The position numbers and the translations under genes are program-made. The notes under the pieces were generated by a model that was given only the letters and a program-made list of their open reading frames with translations, was not told the origin of the DNA and did not search any database. Below, in pieces: positions 1-11,926 of a stretch of 64,000 bases of DNA. Source of the stretch: Benincasa hispida (Eukaryota; Streptophyta; Magnoliopsida; Cucurbitales; Cucurbitaceae); contig NC_052351.1 of assembly GCF_009727055.1 (NCBI RefSeq), forward strand, positions 6,446,822 to 6,510,821, in the 5' to 3' direction. How positions within the stretch are numbered: position 1 is the stretch's first letter; the number at the start of each line of letters is the position of its first letter.

Positions 1-900
1 TCTAATCATAACTCTTACAATATAGAGATGATGCATGACCAATGCATAACCTAAGGTGGGATTTAACTATATGGCATACCATATGACATATAATCAAACA
101 TACATCTTATGTACATTCACTAAAGACTAATGGACCGGGATGATTAAGCCTTAAAATCGAAAATAAAATTCTATCTATTAAAATAACTCTATCGAGCAAA
201 CCGATTCATAGGCGAACCGGGTCTTGAACCGCTTGGGCGAAGCCTCCCTGATCGTTTAGTAAACAGGCTAGGTATCCAAGATCGTCTAGCTACGACCGAG
301 TACCATTTATAATGCGATGAAGTATGAGGCACTCGATCGTTTAGCACACCAAACATTAAACACGCAAGTCTAAACGATTGTTTAGAAGACGACGTTGCTG
401 TGAAGTACGATCGTCTAGATGATCATAGAACAAGCGATTAAGCAACAATTTACTCCGCGATCGTGCAGTCAGTAACTAAGCGATGAAGCTTGCTAAGCTA
501 CACGATCGTCTAGTGTGTGTGCGTCAACATGCTACCGAGTATCTGACACTCAAGGATCGCTTACCCTTTCGTTTACACGACCTGACCAACGCTTGGTCGT
601 CTTCATCCTTGAAGTACAGCGCAACTCCTTGCCTTGAAGCCTCATCACGAGTGCCTCACAGTGACTCAAACTCTTTGAATTACAGACTCAATAGCAAGTT
701 AATATGCCTAAAAACATAGGGCCCCTTACAATTAACTTTGAATGTAAAAGAATTAAATAACCAAAGGCATCATCCTAGAAAACTCCATTAATCCACATCC
801 ACAAAACCATTTAACAATTAAATAGAGTGCAGACATGCTTTACCCACCGAGAAAGTAAATGTTATTCTATACATCAATGAATTTAGAATATCAGAACCTG
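1..900 (-). mobile_element. Copia element internal leader, minus strand, 5' part only
   Basis: This stretch lies just inside the primer-binding site of a minus-strand Copia element (PBS at 901-912, LTR at 915-3031), so it should be the untranslated leader before gag. The short ORF at 483-719 has no recognisable domain and is not called. The stretch holds six or more copies of a GATCGTYTAG-like motif between 249 and 513. Gag and pol would lie beyond the left edge of the window. The assignment rests on position relative to the PBS and LTR. Confidence 0.6.
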
Positions 901-1515
901 ACTCTGATACCAATTGAATGAACTCCTATGAAAGAAGACCTATGAGCAGAAGCAAGATCGTTCCAAATTCATTGTGACAGAAACACCGCATTCACAAACA
1001 TACAATAAGTTATTCATCTACTAACAAATTACGGCATGCTTTTAACAATTAAATAACAAAGGACAATAGACTTACCTTTGAAGAACTTTTCTTCCCTTGA
1101 TCTCTCGCTCTTGTCAATATCAACAACTCTCGAAGTTGCTTTGACACCAAGTCAATCGTCCACCAAATCTCGTTGTCGCTCACCACCGAACAATCTACTA
1201 CACGAACAGGAGGACACCACCACTCAGTAACCTCTGTATTCTCAGAGTGAGAATCCAAGAGGTGTGGGCTCTATTGGATTTGGTAGAGGGGAGGAGGAAA
1301 CTACGATCGTTCAACGACCAAGCAAGTGGGAGAGATTTTGTGTCTCATGTATAGACGAATGCTTGATTGTTTAGAAAAAGGTGGACGATCATTTAGGTAA
1401 TCGGGGCTGATCGTTTAGATGATTGTTTAGGAAATCTTGCTCTCACGCACGATCATTTAAAAAAAGCTATACAATCGTTTAGGTCGACTGCGCGTGTGCA
1501 CGATCATTTAGGAAA
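249..1515. repeat. Dispersed GATCGTTTAG-like motif array (about 13 copies)
   Basis: Near-identical 10-mers of the form GATC(G/A)T(T/C)TAG recur at about 250, 280, 335, 375, 409, 504, 1364, 1387, 1409, 1421, 1451, 1472 and 1502. Some are one base off, such as gattgtttag or gatcatttag. They sit on both sides of the PBS, in the leader and in the 3' end of the LTR of the same minus-strand Copia element. Spacing is irregular, so this is not a simple satellite. The function is unknown; a regulatory or packaging role is speculation. Confidence 0.7.
901..912 (-). other. Copia primer-binding site (tRNA-iMet type)
   Basis: On the minus strand this reads TGGTATCAGAGT, the usual Copia PBS complementary to the 3' end of initiator tRNA-Met. 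Two bases separate it from the LTR end at 915. It fixes the orientation of the element (minus) and marks the LTR boundary. Confidence 0.8.
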
Positions 1516-3031
1516 ACTTGAGCTATCGTGTATGCTCTCATTAGCTAGTCGATGGGCAGTGTACAAATCTGAAGCGATTGTCCGATCTCTTTGCAAAATG
1601 AAAACTATTTTCATTTTATCCTTCAGTTATGAAAACTAAATGTAACCTCCCATTTTCACATATGGTTATGGAGAAAAGACCACCAACAATCATCTCATAA
1701 TTATTTAATTATAAATAAATATAATCATATTATATTTATAATCTATAGTTTTAATATCACATCATATGCAACATATAAACCATAGTCCTTTTCTCCTCCA
1801 CTAGATATAAATTATATTTATATCATTTTCCTCCAATTAATGTATCTCATATATCATGTCAACTATATCATATATAATTGACCAGTTTAATCATATCATA
1901 TATAATCAAACTCCCTCTTGTCAATTTGAACACTTCAAACTGACCCAAAAACTAATTCTCAACTTGAATCCATTGAGCTATCAAGGGAACCTTATGGACC
2001 TATGGCTTGAAGCTCCAACGGTATGTGAATAGCCGACTAAACTTTTTAGCCATGAGATCCACCATCCTTTAACTGCCAGGCACTCCACGAAAGACCGACA
2101 GTTGTACTCTTCTCACCACAGATATATTTCTGTGTCCATTGGATATAACCAATCAATAGTACGATAACTCTTCACAGATGCTCGTAAGTACAGCTGGGCC
2201 AATTTACCGTTTTGCCCCTGTAGTTACATCTAACTTCTTAAGTACCACTGATCCCTCTAATGAACAATGCAACATAGTCCTACTATGTGTGGACACCTCT
2301 CGGGCCATGAGAAGATGTGTGGCACCACATCGTTTAAGCCCCAGAATCAGCCCTTAAGGGAGTAATCTATCTACTTACTCTACTTCGGGGAAAAAGTGAA
2401 TTTTTTTGCGTAGCTAAGTTCTCAGCTCCCAAATCAGACGAATTCCCAAAGTGGTAGGTTTGAGTTGGCAATCTAGCCACTCGCACCTATGCAAATCAAA
2501 GGATCGCCCTCAAAGGCAAGAGTTCCCAACTCACTCAGGATTAAGGTCATGTTACCTATGGTCATCCTAGTGAAGTCTCTATCATGAACGACGTTATATA
2601 CCGAGACTATAACACTTTGTGGTCCGCTCTTATACAAACTCCTTTTTATAAGACGCCCTCGCTCGCATGTCTCCACATGAATGATCAAGATCAGACCATT
2701 TGTAGCAAGTCACAACACTTGTAACTCTTCTACAAAGCGAGCAGCATCCGTAGTGTCACGAAGATAAGGTTTCCCTCTTATATCCACATACTACATACCA
2801 TTTTAGTTATCACTTAAGGCATGATCCACCTGCATGTCTCCACATACATGCTTAAGTTACAACGACAACCAGAGATCTTAGTTTATTGGTTTGTGGTAAA
2901 GAAAATAAAACATCCCATATGTCATAGACAACAGTGAAAAATATCATATATTATTACATCATAAGCGTTTGTTCAATACAGTGTTTATAAACTACAGGAC
3001 CCAACGAGAGTTTAGGGCATCATCCCTAACA
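915..3031 (-). mobile_element. Copia 5' LTR, minus strand (about 2.1 kb)
   Basis: On the minus strand the LTR starts TGTTAGGGATG at 3031 and ends TTCA at 915, two bases before the PBS. Its middle (about 2000-2350) carries a core shared with the other LTRs of the window: 'tatatccaatggacacagaa', 'ctgtggtgagaagagt', 'cttaaggagttagatgtaac' and 'attctggggctt' on the minus strand. No coding sequence is present. The other LTR of this copy would lie left of the window. Confidence 0.75.
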
Positions 3032-5150
3032 AACGCTGTGTTGCACAAGCGCTGAGGTTGAATGTCCGTAAAACCACGTAGAGTTCCAACGATATGGAGG
3101 AGCGTTGCAACGCTGCTTATTCTGTCTTAGAGCGTTGGAGGGCAGCGTTCATGAGCAATGCGACGGTGGCATTGGGGCTTCTCCGGAGTATTATAACGCT
3201 CGGGCCAGCGTTGCAACCCTGTTCTGCATCCGAGCATTTTGTCCAATAACGTTGAGCTAGCATTGGACTTAGGTTTAATAAGAGCGTTGGAACGCTCGGT
3301 AGGGTAGCATCCTTCATTCCTTTGTCATTTGATCAATTTAGCTCTTAACTTTGTTATTTTAGCGCCTTTTTGTCCCAAATGCTTCATCTGATTGCTTGTA
3401 CACTCGAGTTCTACAAAATAAACAATTTAACCAAATTAAGTAACTAAACAATCCTGAGTTAAGCGGAAGAAGATAGCACATTTCCAATGATATCACCACT
3501 GTTTCGTTCATCACACGCCTGAGCCGTTTTGTCATCTTTCAGTGCACCCCAGCCATCCGATCGTCCGACCACTGCCCTCCATTCCCAATTTCAGTCGTTG
3601 TCAAGCGTCGCCGTCGTGAGCTAGCTGGAGTTGGTTTTTGGATAAGATTTTGGTGAGTTTTGGTAATTTCTTTCTAGATCTTGGTTGCCCACTGAAGTTA
3701 TGACTTATTAACATATTTCTGTTCAATTTTTTAAGTTGGATTTGATGTTAATGTGTTGTCTAGCGGGTTGGGGTCGACTTCGATAAGAATTTGGTAAGTA
3801 TTAGAAGTATATCTCGAATGCCCTAGAGATATTAGGTTTGTTCCATTTTACCCACATTTGGCCTTTTTTATTCAATTTTGGTGGATAGAAGTTAGGTTTT
3901 AATCATTAACTTTTTATATGAGTCTATGTTGGATTCATTGCTTAGAGTTTGGAAGAGGATTGGGTTTTAGTTGCACTTTGGGTAAGGTTCTTTGGTGTTG
4001 TTAGGGATTATTTGGTTAATTTGGTGTTTGAATTTGGGCCTTAAGTGTTAACTTTAAATTTTGTTCCTGGTTTAGGAAGTGGCTTTGGATTCAAGGATTT
4101 TACATGGTTAGCTTGACTATACTTAGGCCTATTACTGTGGTAGGTGATACTATTACAGGTGTGCCTTTATGCCAGGCATCCTAGTTCAAAATTATCATGA
4201 TATTTATTGGATTTGGTAGCATGTTTTGGAATGTGTTACCCATTTGATGCATGAAATTATGAGGATTATGAGCATGTTCTAGTTATGTTTTATGTTATGA
4301 TTTATATTGTAGGTCCTCTTATGAGATTTTTGTATGTGACGCATGTTAGACCAGTAAAGGTGATCTACCGTCTCACCTTGACAAATGTTTGATACAGGGG
4401 ATTGATGGGTCCAGTTCCATGTTTTGATGATGCGCCATCAAGCCACTAGACATGTGTGAACCGATGGGTTCATTTGCATGTTACGATTCTATGAATTGAC
4501 AGGTTCACTTTCATGTTTTTCATTATTTGACAGTGTGCCTCAGGGCACTGGACATATGAGTTAGGGCGAGATAGGTTACTTCTTTAGTTAGCCATCCAGG
4601 AATAACTACAATATGTATGTCCCGCTAATCCCAGACATTAGCTGCATGTGATTGCTTAGGTTGGTCCCGGTTATGGGGTCACTTATTGAGTCTTTCATAC
4701 TCAACAGATATTTACATGTTTCTCAAGTAAGGGCAAAGATACTCGGGCAACTGGCATGAGAAATCTGTGATAGTGCCAAAAGGACTAGACATACACTTTC
4801 GTATATTAGTCCTTGTGTCATTATAATGGTTTACTATTTCCTTTTCATAAACTTGGGTGTTGATAGAGTTTAGATGTTAGAGATTTTCTTTTTCAGTTAA
4901 TTTTCTTATTTTAAAACTTATGTTTTAGAAGTACTCCGATTCAAGATGTTGTGAAATTTTGATCAGAAAACTTTGTTTTAATTCGTTATTTAATAAAGTA
5001 GTCTTTTCGTGTTTTTAATGCAAATGTTTATGTACAAATTTATGCATGCGTGAAGTAAGAACCTTAGCAGATATCTTAGAAAGTTAGATCATTACAATTA
5101 TAGTTATTAATTTTGCATCGGGACTTATATGTATTTGATAATGTAAATGT
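3032..5150. mobile_element. Probable Ty3/gypsy LTR or LTR-derived sequence
   Basis: No ORF with a recognisable domain occurs here. The left part (3032-3310) is dense in GCGTTG/CAACGC units, including GCGTTGCAACGC near 3103-3114. The part at about 4560-4760 has the pattern 'ggtcacttattgagtctttc' with 'atactcaacag', which resembles the end region of plant gypsy LTRs. Boundaries and family are uncertain. It directly abuts the Copia LTR end at 3031. Confidence 0.4.
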
Positions 5151-6341
5151 TTTATAATAATTTTTTATATTTTAATGTTTGCTATATTTTTTTAATTTAA
5201 ATTATTAAATTATATTTAAACTATAAAATAAGAGAAAATTTTGGGAAAAAAATTCAGGAAACGAGAAACAAGAAATGATTATCAAAGTTTCCGTTTTTGG
5301 TCTTTTTTTTTTTTTCAAGAAACAAGAAATAGAAACAGTTACCAAACGAATTTATGTTTCTAGTTTTTGAAAAATGAGAAACATGAAACAAGAACAAGAA
5401 ACAAAAAACGTTATCAAACAAACAACCTTGGAGATGTGTTTTTTAGAGTGAAAACAATAGGCTCAATTTTTAGAAAACTCTTTTAAATGACTCATTGTAA
5501 ATTTTATCGAAAATAAATGTGGATACATAAAAGAAAAATTGTATGTTTATAGTTAAACTAAAATATAATTCATGGTTATAATTCTAGTCCTAGCCCTTCT
5601 CCTTCCCTCCCTCCCTCTCTCTCTCCCTCTCTCTCTCTCAGCATCCCATCTCAGCATCCCATGGATCCTTGTTTTTCCTTTGGCCATATTTTTGCCATAT
5701 ATGAACTTAAAAAAAATTGTATCTCAATCTCAACCATAGTTAAATAGTTAAAATTATCAAATAAACCCAATAATTGAACATACAAAAAAGGTAAATCATT
5801 GTGCATATATACTTTTAATAATTTACTTTTAGAAAAATGATATTATGATTCTTAGACTTGGATGTTCCAACAATAACACAACTTTGCTTAGGCGGCCACA
5901 AAAACTTATTCTAGTTAATATAGCTTTTATAAGTGTAGAAGATTGAGAAAATTATTTAAGGAATTTATCACTGTACAAATGATTTCATGAATATTTTTAG
6001 GTCAATTATTCCTCTAAATTCCCTTGAGGTTCCCAACCCGCCTTAGAACTGAGAAGAATAAAGAAAACACCCTTCATAGTTATTCTGCATCAAACCAGTA
6101 GATAAGTTTTCAGAGAATGGCAGTGGCAGTGCATATTTAAAGAGGAAGTTGAATGCATATTAATGAAGAAAATGGCTTCCCTTCCTTTTTCCAATATATT
6201 AATCACCTCAGTTCATTTTTTTTAAATGAATAAATTGGAGTTCCATCCCAAGACAGCCGCTGCCATTAATATACACAAACATGATAACCTATCTTTACAA
6301 CCAAAAAACAAGAGCCCGTCTGAAGCTGAGATTGCTGCAGA
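5151..6341. other. Intergenic DNA downstream of the IPGA1-like gene
   Basis: No gene is recognised. It contains an AT-rich stretch (5150-5420), a CT-rich microsatellite at about 5595-5640 followed by two copies of 'cagcatcccat', and AT-rich DNA to 6240. The last 100 or so bases before 6342 are probably the 3' UTR of the minus-strand gene. No clear AATAAA signal was seen on the gene strand. Confidence 0.5.
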
Positions 6342-9300
6342 TTAACAAGTCGTAGGCCTGCTACTCCACACGTACTTATGTTGCTGATTTTGGCATTGTA
6401 CATGACATGAACTTGCCTTATCTCTCAGCTCTTGAAATGCCCTCATTGTTTCTACATCAAACCCTCCAGCGAACTGCACATTAACAAGTTAAAGAACTTA
6501 ACCACACACAATCATAGATAGAGAACTTGGAATAACCACTTGCTGCTTATGTCAATTACAGGGGTCACCCTCCAAACATTACCTGATGCACACGGAAGGC
6601 AAATCTAACGCCTTGGACAATCAGCTCTTCTTCTTCAGGTCCACCACCGACTGTTTCAAGCTCCGCGGATACTCTTTTCATGTACTTCATTGCTAATTTT
6701 ACAGAGACAAGCTTGATCTGTGACACATTAATTGAAGCACACAATTGCCTCGGATCAGGAATATATCAACTGAGTAACTATTACCACGTGAACTTATTAA
6801 ACACCAACACCCAACTTGGCGCCTAGGGGACCATACAATATTTTGAAGGCAAAACGATTTGTCCTTTTTAAATAATGCACTGCTTGAGAGATAGGATTCT
6901 TGGAGCTTCTTCCAAGGGTTTATATTTGAGTTATGAAGTGAACGAATATTAACAAACAAATCCCAGTGTGTTCATTCTAAAGAAACTTATAAAAAGTATC
7001 AAATTTGCAGCAAACAAGGAGAATCTGATTCTCTTGTTAGCCTATAACTTAAAAAGAGCCATAAAGCGGACAAGAAGATGTAGTTTAGAAATCTGGGAAT
7101 TCCCATGTGCGCGTGCAGGCAAAAGGCAGAGGAAAATAAGGCTAAATCAAAACATCCTTTTTGTCATCTTCTTAACCATTCTCCATATTTATATTACATT
7201 GCTCTAAGACTTTGTCAGAGTTATTTCCCTGTCTCTCCAGAGCGGATCCATTAAAAGGGACCACCTGAGAGACACACCTAAATGGAACAACTTAATTATT
7301 TTAATAATTGTTGCATTTCAAGTCAAGGAAATAATTATTAAATCAGCAGTCTTCTCTTCTTGGATTCCTTCCCCCACCCGCCGAACTAAGCTAGAATTAA
7401 ACTATATTTGTTAAATTGGTCAGAGATGGAATTTACCTGACACACAATTCCACTATCAAGCATCCATTCCACTGGAATTTGAAATGCTTTGTATCTCTTA
7501 GTGGCAGATTCGCGCATTCTAGACAAATTGTATACGCCATGTTCCAACCTGATGCATCAAGAACAGAAACTAAGAAATGTAACTAAATGCAAAGGAGAAA
7601 ATCAATTAGAATTAGGCACATGGAAAATCTTGAATACTTTTCAAGCAATGCTTGCATCTTCTTGAGAGCGGATCCGCAGGGCTGACGGGCATCACCACGA
7701 AACGATGAGGCTTCGGATTCCAGCTTCTTTAAATCGCAATAGCCAAATGCAGCCTCACGCAGAGCGTCGGCCTTTTGCTCCGGCCACTGGAAGTGTTTAA
7801 GCACGGCTCTTTCATCTACTAGAAATGAGAGCTCGTCATCCAACCATTTGACAAATGGTACAACGTCCTCAATGTCAGTAAATGAAGCATTTTCGACTTC
7901 TTTTATCAAGAACCTTATGAAATCCCCCTGAGTCTCTACATCTGTCTTTATCTGCAAGTAACATGGGAGATTGATCGTGAGAATCATAATAAAATCAAAA
8001 CCCCAAGAGAATAATAATTAAAGTTAATTAAAGTAACTTTTCTTATTAGCGTTGGATTTGATATTAAAGCAATCCATCATCAAGAGTTTGATATCTTCCA
8101 CTCAAAATCAACCTTTATTTGGCTTCAAAGAAAATTTATTCTCTATGATTACCTTTTATGCTTTGTTGAGTTTAGCTTTTTTTTTTTTTTTTTTTTATAA
8201 ACAAGAGTGGGAAGGGGAAGGGTAATTTTGAATTACTCAACCTCCAAAAAGCGATGAATTGAGTAAACATTTCAACTTGCCAAAATATTTAGAGGAAAAA
8301 AGAAAAAAAGGGATATGCCAAAAGGACAGTTTTGAATCAGAAGGGCGACCCAATCAAAGGAAGCAATATTCCGATTTTGACAATAAAATCCAAAGAAAAC
8401 CAATAGGGGCACCTAATAAAAACAATTATGGACCAGTCAATTCTCACTGACAAAAAGCTCAGCCTAGTGGCATAATTGTAAATTATAGGACTGGAAAAAA
8501 TTAAGGGACAGAGTACGTGACCGGTGACTTACAGCGAGTAAGTGAGCGGACCGGTTCTCAATCTCTCCGATCATGTCGCGAGCATTGGCGGTTGACGGCG
8601 GGTCAGTAACGCTGGAGCCAGAATCTCGCCGGGAATCCCTCCGCATTAATGAATGATAGAACTCCACAACCTCCGGTATTCGCCGCACCTTCGTCGGCAT
8701 CGGCCTCTTACCCTTGGGAGGCGGTGGAGGGGGAGGAGGTGCGGATTTCGAAGGTGGCGGAGGAGGCGGCGGCATTGGCTTGGTCGGGACAGGGGGTGGA
8801 GCTGGGATTGCTTTCTCTAAGTCACCGGAAGAGCCAGTTGATGAGGAGGAAGTATTGGCAGAAGAAGAAGAAGATGAAGAAGGTTTCGGAGGAGGTTTTG
8901 GAACCCTAGGTATTCGTGATTTTATGTTAGAGAGAGTAGGCTCAGCGAGTTCTTCCGAGTTACATCGTGAGTGTCTCGGTCTCTCGGTTTCAACTTCTTC
9001 TTTCTTTGCCTCTGGATGTTCAAACTTATGATTGTCTTGGTTAACAACAGCCTCCGAACATTTGGTTGTTCTTTTCAAGTTCCTGATTAGGTTAGACTTT
9101 CCCGAGACCTCCATTAATCCCTGGAACCTCTGCGACGCCGAAAGCTCATCGTTCTCCAAAATAAGTTCCATTCTGCTTCGATCCAACGCCATTTTCTTCA
9201 GCTCCGCAATTTCACATTCCATTGCCTTTATTCTCTCTTGACTCTCTCTCCTCTCCTCCTCAACACTCTGTTTAACTTCCTCCACTTCAACTCTCAACCG

Positions 9301-9693
9301 CTCATTCTCCGCCTCCAAGAACAGTATCCGCTTAGACGCTCTTTCAATCTCGGCATCTTTCGTAGAGATCTCGTTCTCAAGCACGGGCACAATGGCGACA
9401 GATTCCTTCAACAGCTTGTGCTCCAATAGGTCAGTCTTCAGTCGCGCCTCTCTGTCTCGCAACTCCTCAACCATACGAAGGAGCTCCGTGACGTCAGGCG
9501 GTCGAGGCTGAACCTGAGCAGAAGAGCGAGGGAAATAGACACCAAACGAGCGGGAGAAGACTGTTTTCTGAGAAACCTTACCGGAGCTCGGAGAAGGCTG
9601 CGCCGGCGTCGATGGCTTCGGTGAGCTCTCTACTTTTCTACTCGCCGGAGACTTCTGCAACCCCATTGCGACCTTCACCTTCCCAGCCACCAT
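6342..9693 (-). CDS. CHUP1-family, IPGA1-like protein (5 exons, 617 aa)
   Basis: Exons on the minus strand are 9693-8533, 7951-7638, 7548-7437, 6717-6583 and 6473-6342 (stop included). All introns are GT-AG, and the total is 1854 nt (617 aa). The first in-frame ATG is at 9693 (protein begins MVAGKVKVAMG); the frame stays open to 9789, but only from a TTG. Layout: basic Ser/Pro-rich N-terminus (1-65), coiled coil (about 66-172), 'SRIPRVPKPPPK' (259-270), poly-Ser (272-286), poly-Pro runs (299-327), then the conserved family domain from 'VRRIPEVVEFYHSLMRRDS' through 'DIEDVVPFVKWLDDELSFLV', 'DWPEQ'-like HFQWPEQKADALREA and 'PEEEELIVQGVRFAFRVHQ' to the end. CHUP1 relatives act at the plastid-actin interface; IPGA1 relatives are microtubule-associated and affect anisotropic cell growth. 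The MVAGK start and the absence of a CHUP1-type long N-terminus favour the IPGA1-like branch. The exact orthologue is not settled. Confidence 0.93.
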
Positions 9694-9790
9694 GTCTAAA
9701 CTCTCTCTTTCTTCCTCGCGTGGCTCTGCGTCTCTATGTGCTTGGAGGTAAGGTCGGGAGTGAGTTTTTACAGCTCTCCAATTTTTCAAT

Positions 9791-9832
9791 CTACTTTAGA
9801 GTGTGAACGAAACGTCCTTGTCTTCGTCTCAT
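9791..9832 (-). CDS. Possible 13-codon upstream ORF of the IPGA1-like gene
   Basis: On the minus strand an ATG at 9832 opens a 13-codon reading frame (MRRRQGRFVHTLK) that stops at 9791, 97 bases before the main ATG at 9693. The bases just upstream are CT-rich, typical of a plant 5' leader. Whether it matters depends on where transcription starts, which the sequence does not show. Confidence 0.3.
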   Translation of the reverse strand: MRRRQGRFVHTLK

Positions 9833-11926
9833 CTGAGAGAGAAAAAGCGAGAAACAGAGATAAAGGATGTTGGAGTTTGTGAAAATTAAAATTAAATTCC
9901 AGAATGAATAATTTTTTTTCTTTTTAAAAAATAATAATAATAATAACAGAGAACGTTTGATTGTGAAGGGAAGAGAAGAGACGGAGGGCAGTGGCGTCGA
10001 TCACGAGGAACGGTCGTATTTTCTTGGATCTAATTTAAAAAATGAAAACAATGGAAAATATAAGGAAATAAGAAAATAAAATAAATATATCGCCTCGAGT
10101 ATGAATATCTAGGTACTCGCTTTCTAGCGCAGACAAGTATACGCGTGATGGAAGGGCAAGGAATCAAGCCGTGAAAACAAGATCTACGTGAGTTGTTGGA
10201 GTTGAGCGCGCGTGGGATTTGAACGTCGAACAGCTACCGAAGTAATAAAAAGTTCACAGGGTAGAAAGCCCTTCCAACGGTCAGCTCAATAATTTTACAA
10301 CGAATTTCTCGCGATATTTCGCGACACTTTACTGTTTTCCTTCTCCCATGTGTTTGTTTGACAATTGTTTTTATAATATTTCTGCCTCCTTCTTCTTGTT
10401 AAAGTTATTAAATAAATAAATCCTGGTTCTTTCTCATTGCCCCCAGCTACCATGTAGTTATTTATTTCTTTAGTTGCCTCAAATTCATGGAAGAAATTTA
10501 TTTTTTTTTTCCTTCTTTCTAAAACATTTGAAGTATGTCAAGAATCACTACAAGATTTATGCTTTTAATTTTAGCACATGGTAAAATAAATACATTTCAG
10601 AATTCATGAAATTGTTTCTCCTTGATATTTTAGCTTACAAGTGAAAATTATTTATTTGTATTTGATAGAAAAGGGGGTCTATCTACTTCATACAAATTTT
10701 TAATTAGAAAATTATTAGAATGAATTCAATTACTTAGGCAGTTAGTTTCATCTATTATGGGACGACGTTAAAAGTGAGGCTATATTTGGTAAATTGTTTA
10801 TTATCTCAAAAGATTAAAAAAAAAATACATTTATCATAAATGATATATTTACTACTTTTAATATAAACCTATAGAATTCATGTTTACCCAAAGTAAACTC
10901 TGCCTGATTAGCTAGTAGCTGGTGGGAACGAAATTATAGGGAGGATAGGGACGGAAATAAATGTAAATTAAGTCTAAGATAATTCAAGTTTTATTTCTGT
11001 TTTCAATCCATTACTAGTATGAGTTCAAGATTTTAAACTTTTTCATAGTGACTCTGTTTCATGCCTCATTTCAGGGAGAACTTTCATTATATATTTTCCA
11101 CTTTCATTAACGTAATTCAATTAATTTAGATATATATTTTCCATTAAAAAATTAGAATTGTAATTATATCTTACTCCAACTAAAAAAATAAAAATAGGAA
11201 TCCACTTTCCAATTTTTTTATGTCATCCACTTTCCACTTTTTTTTTTTTGTTACATACCAACTTTTTTTTAATAGTAAAATCTATAATCATAATATATTA
11301 TCAAATTTAGAATTTATATAATGCGTTCATTTATACTATTTAAAAGATATTGGAAAGTTTTGGCTATTAAAAAAAGACTAGGGTCTAATAGGGAGGAAAT
11401 AAAAGAAACATTGATTACAATATGGTAATGGTTAAAATTTGGAATAGTCGCCATTAATATGTAGTGGAGGGCGTGGATATATGGTGAAGGTAGAGGAAGG
11501 TTTCAAATCTATAGTTTCTTGAATCCTAATAAAAGCTGGTTATACTTAAATTAATGGGAACAACAAAAATAAAGGTAAAGAAAAGGCACATCATTTTATT
11601 CATTTGATGTATCTTTGTTTTGAAATTTGTTTGAATAGTTATGGTAACTTGCCTTCTTACTAAGATTTCAATCATTGCCAATTAAACCCTCCCTCTAATT
11701 ATTTGTTTAAGGTCTTTGAGATCCATTTTATCTCTCTTTCCCACCTCTTTTTCCATCCTCTAACCCATCGATATTTTATTTTCAAAAGAAATATTATACT
11801 TTAATATATATATAGATAGATAGAAGACATTTGATACATTCTCAACTCAAATATCAAAGATTCGTATTCTTATTCATGGTTAAATTGAAAAGAAATATAT
11901 ATAATCGAGGTAGGGATTTGATCATT
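9833..11926. other. Upstream region of the IPGA1-like gene and AT-rich intergenic DNA
   Basis: No gene is seen. The proximal part has an (AAT)n run near 9928-9945, a TATA-like TATATTTAT on the minus strand near 10085, a perfect MSA motif at 10273-10283, and two TCGCGA palindromes four bases apart near 10308-10324. From about 10330 on it is AT-rich with poly-A/T runs and no recognisable ORF. Confidence 0.5.
10273..10283. promoter_or_regulatory. MSA (mitosis-specific activator) motif
   Basis: TCCAACGGTCA matches the plant MSA consensus YCYAACGGYYA at all eleven positions. It lies about 580 bp upstream of the ATG of the minus-strand IPGA1-like gene. MSA elements are bound by MYB3R factors and drive G2/M expression. 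A single copy can occur by chance, so function is only suggested. Confidence 0.45.

Noticed and set aside
1049..1258. Small ORF on the minus strand near the window start
   Set aside because: It lies wholly inside a Copia LTR, and the related copy at 63.7-64 kb does not keep it open.
8714..9031. Glycine-rich plus-strand ORF
   Set aside because: It is the antisense shadow of the poly-proline and poly-serine region of the IPGA1-like exon 1.
9694..9789. N-terminal extension of the IPGA1-like protein by 32 residues
   Set aside because: The frame is open, but the first codon at 9789 is TTG. The first ATG is 9693, and the family start MVAGK lies there.
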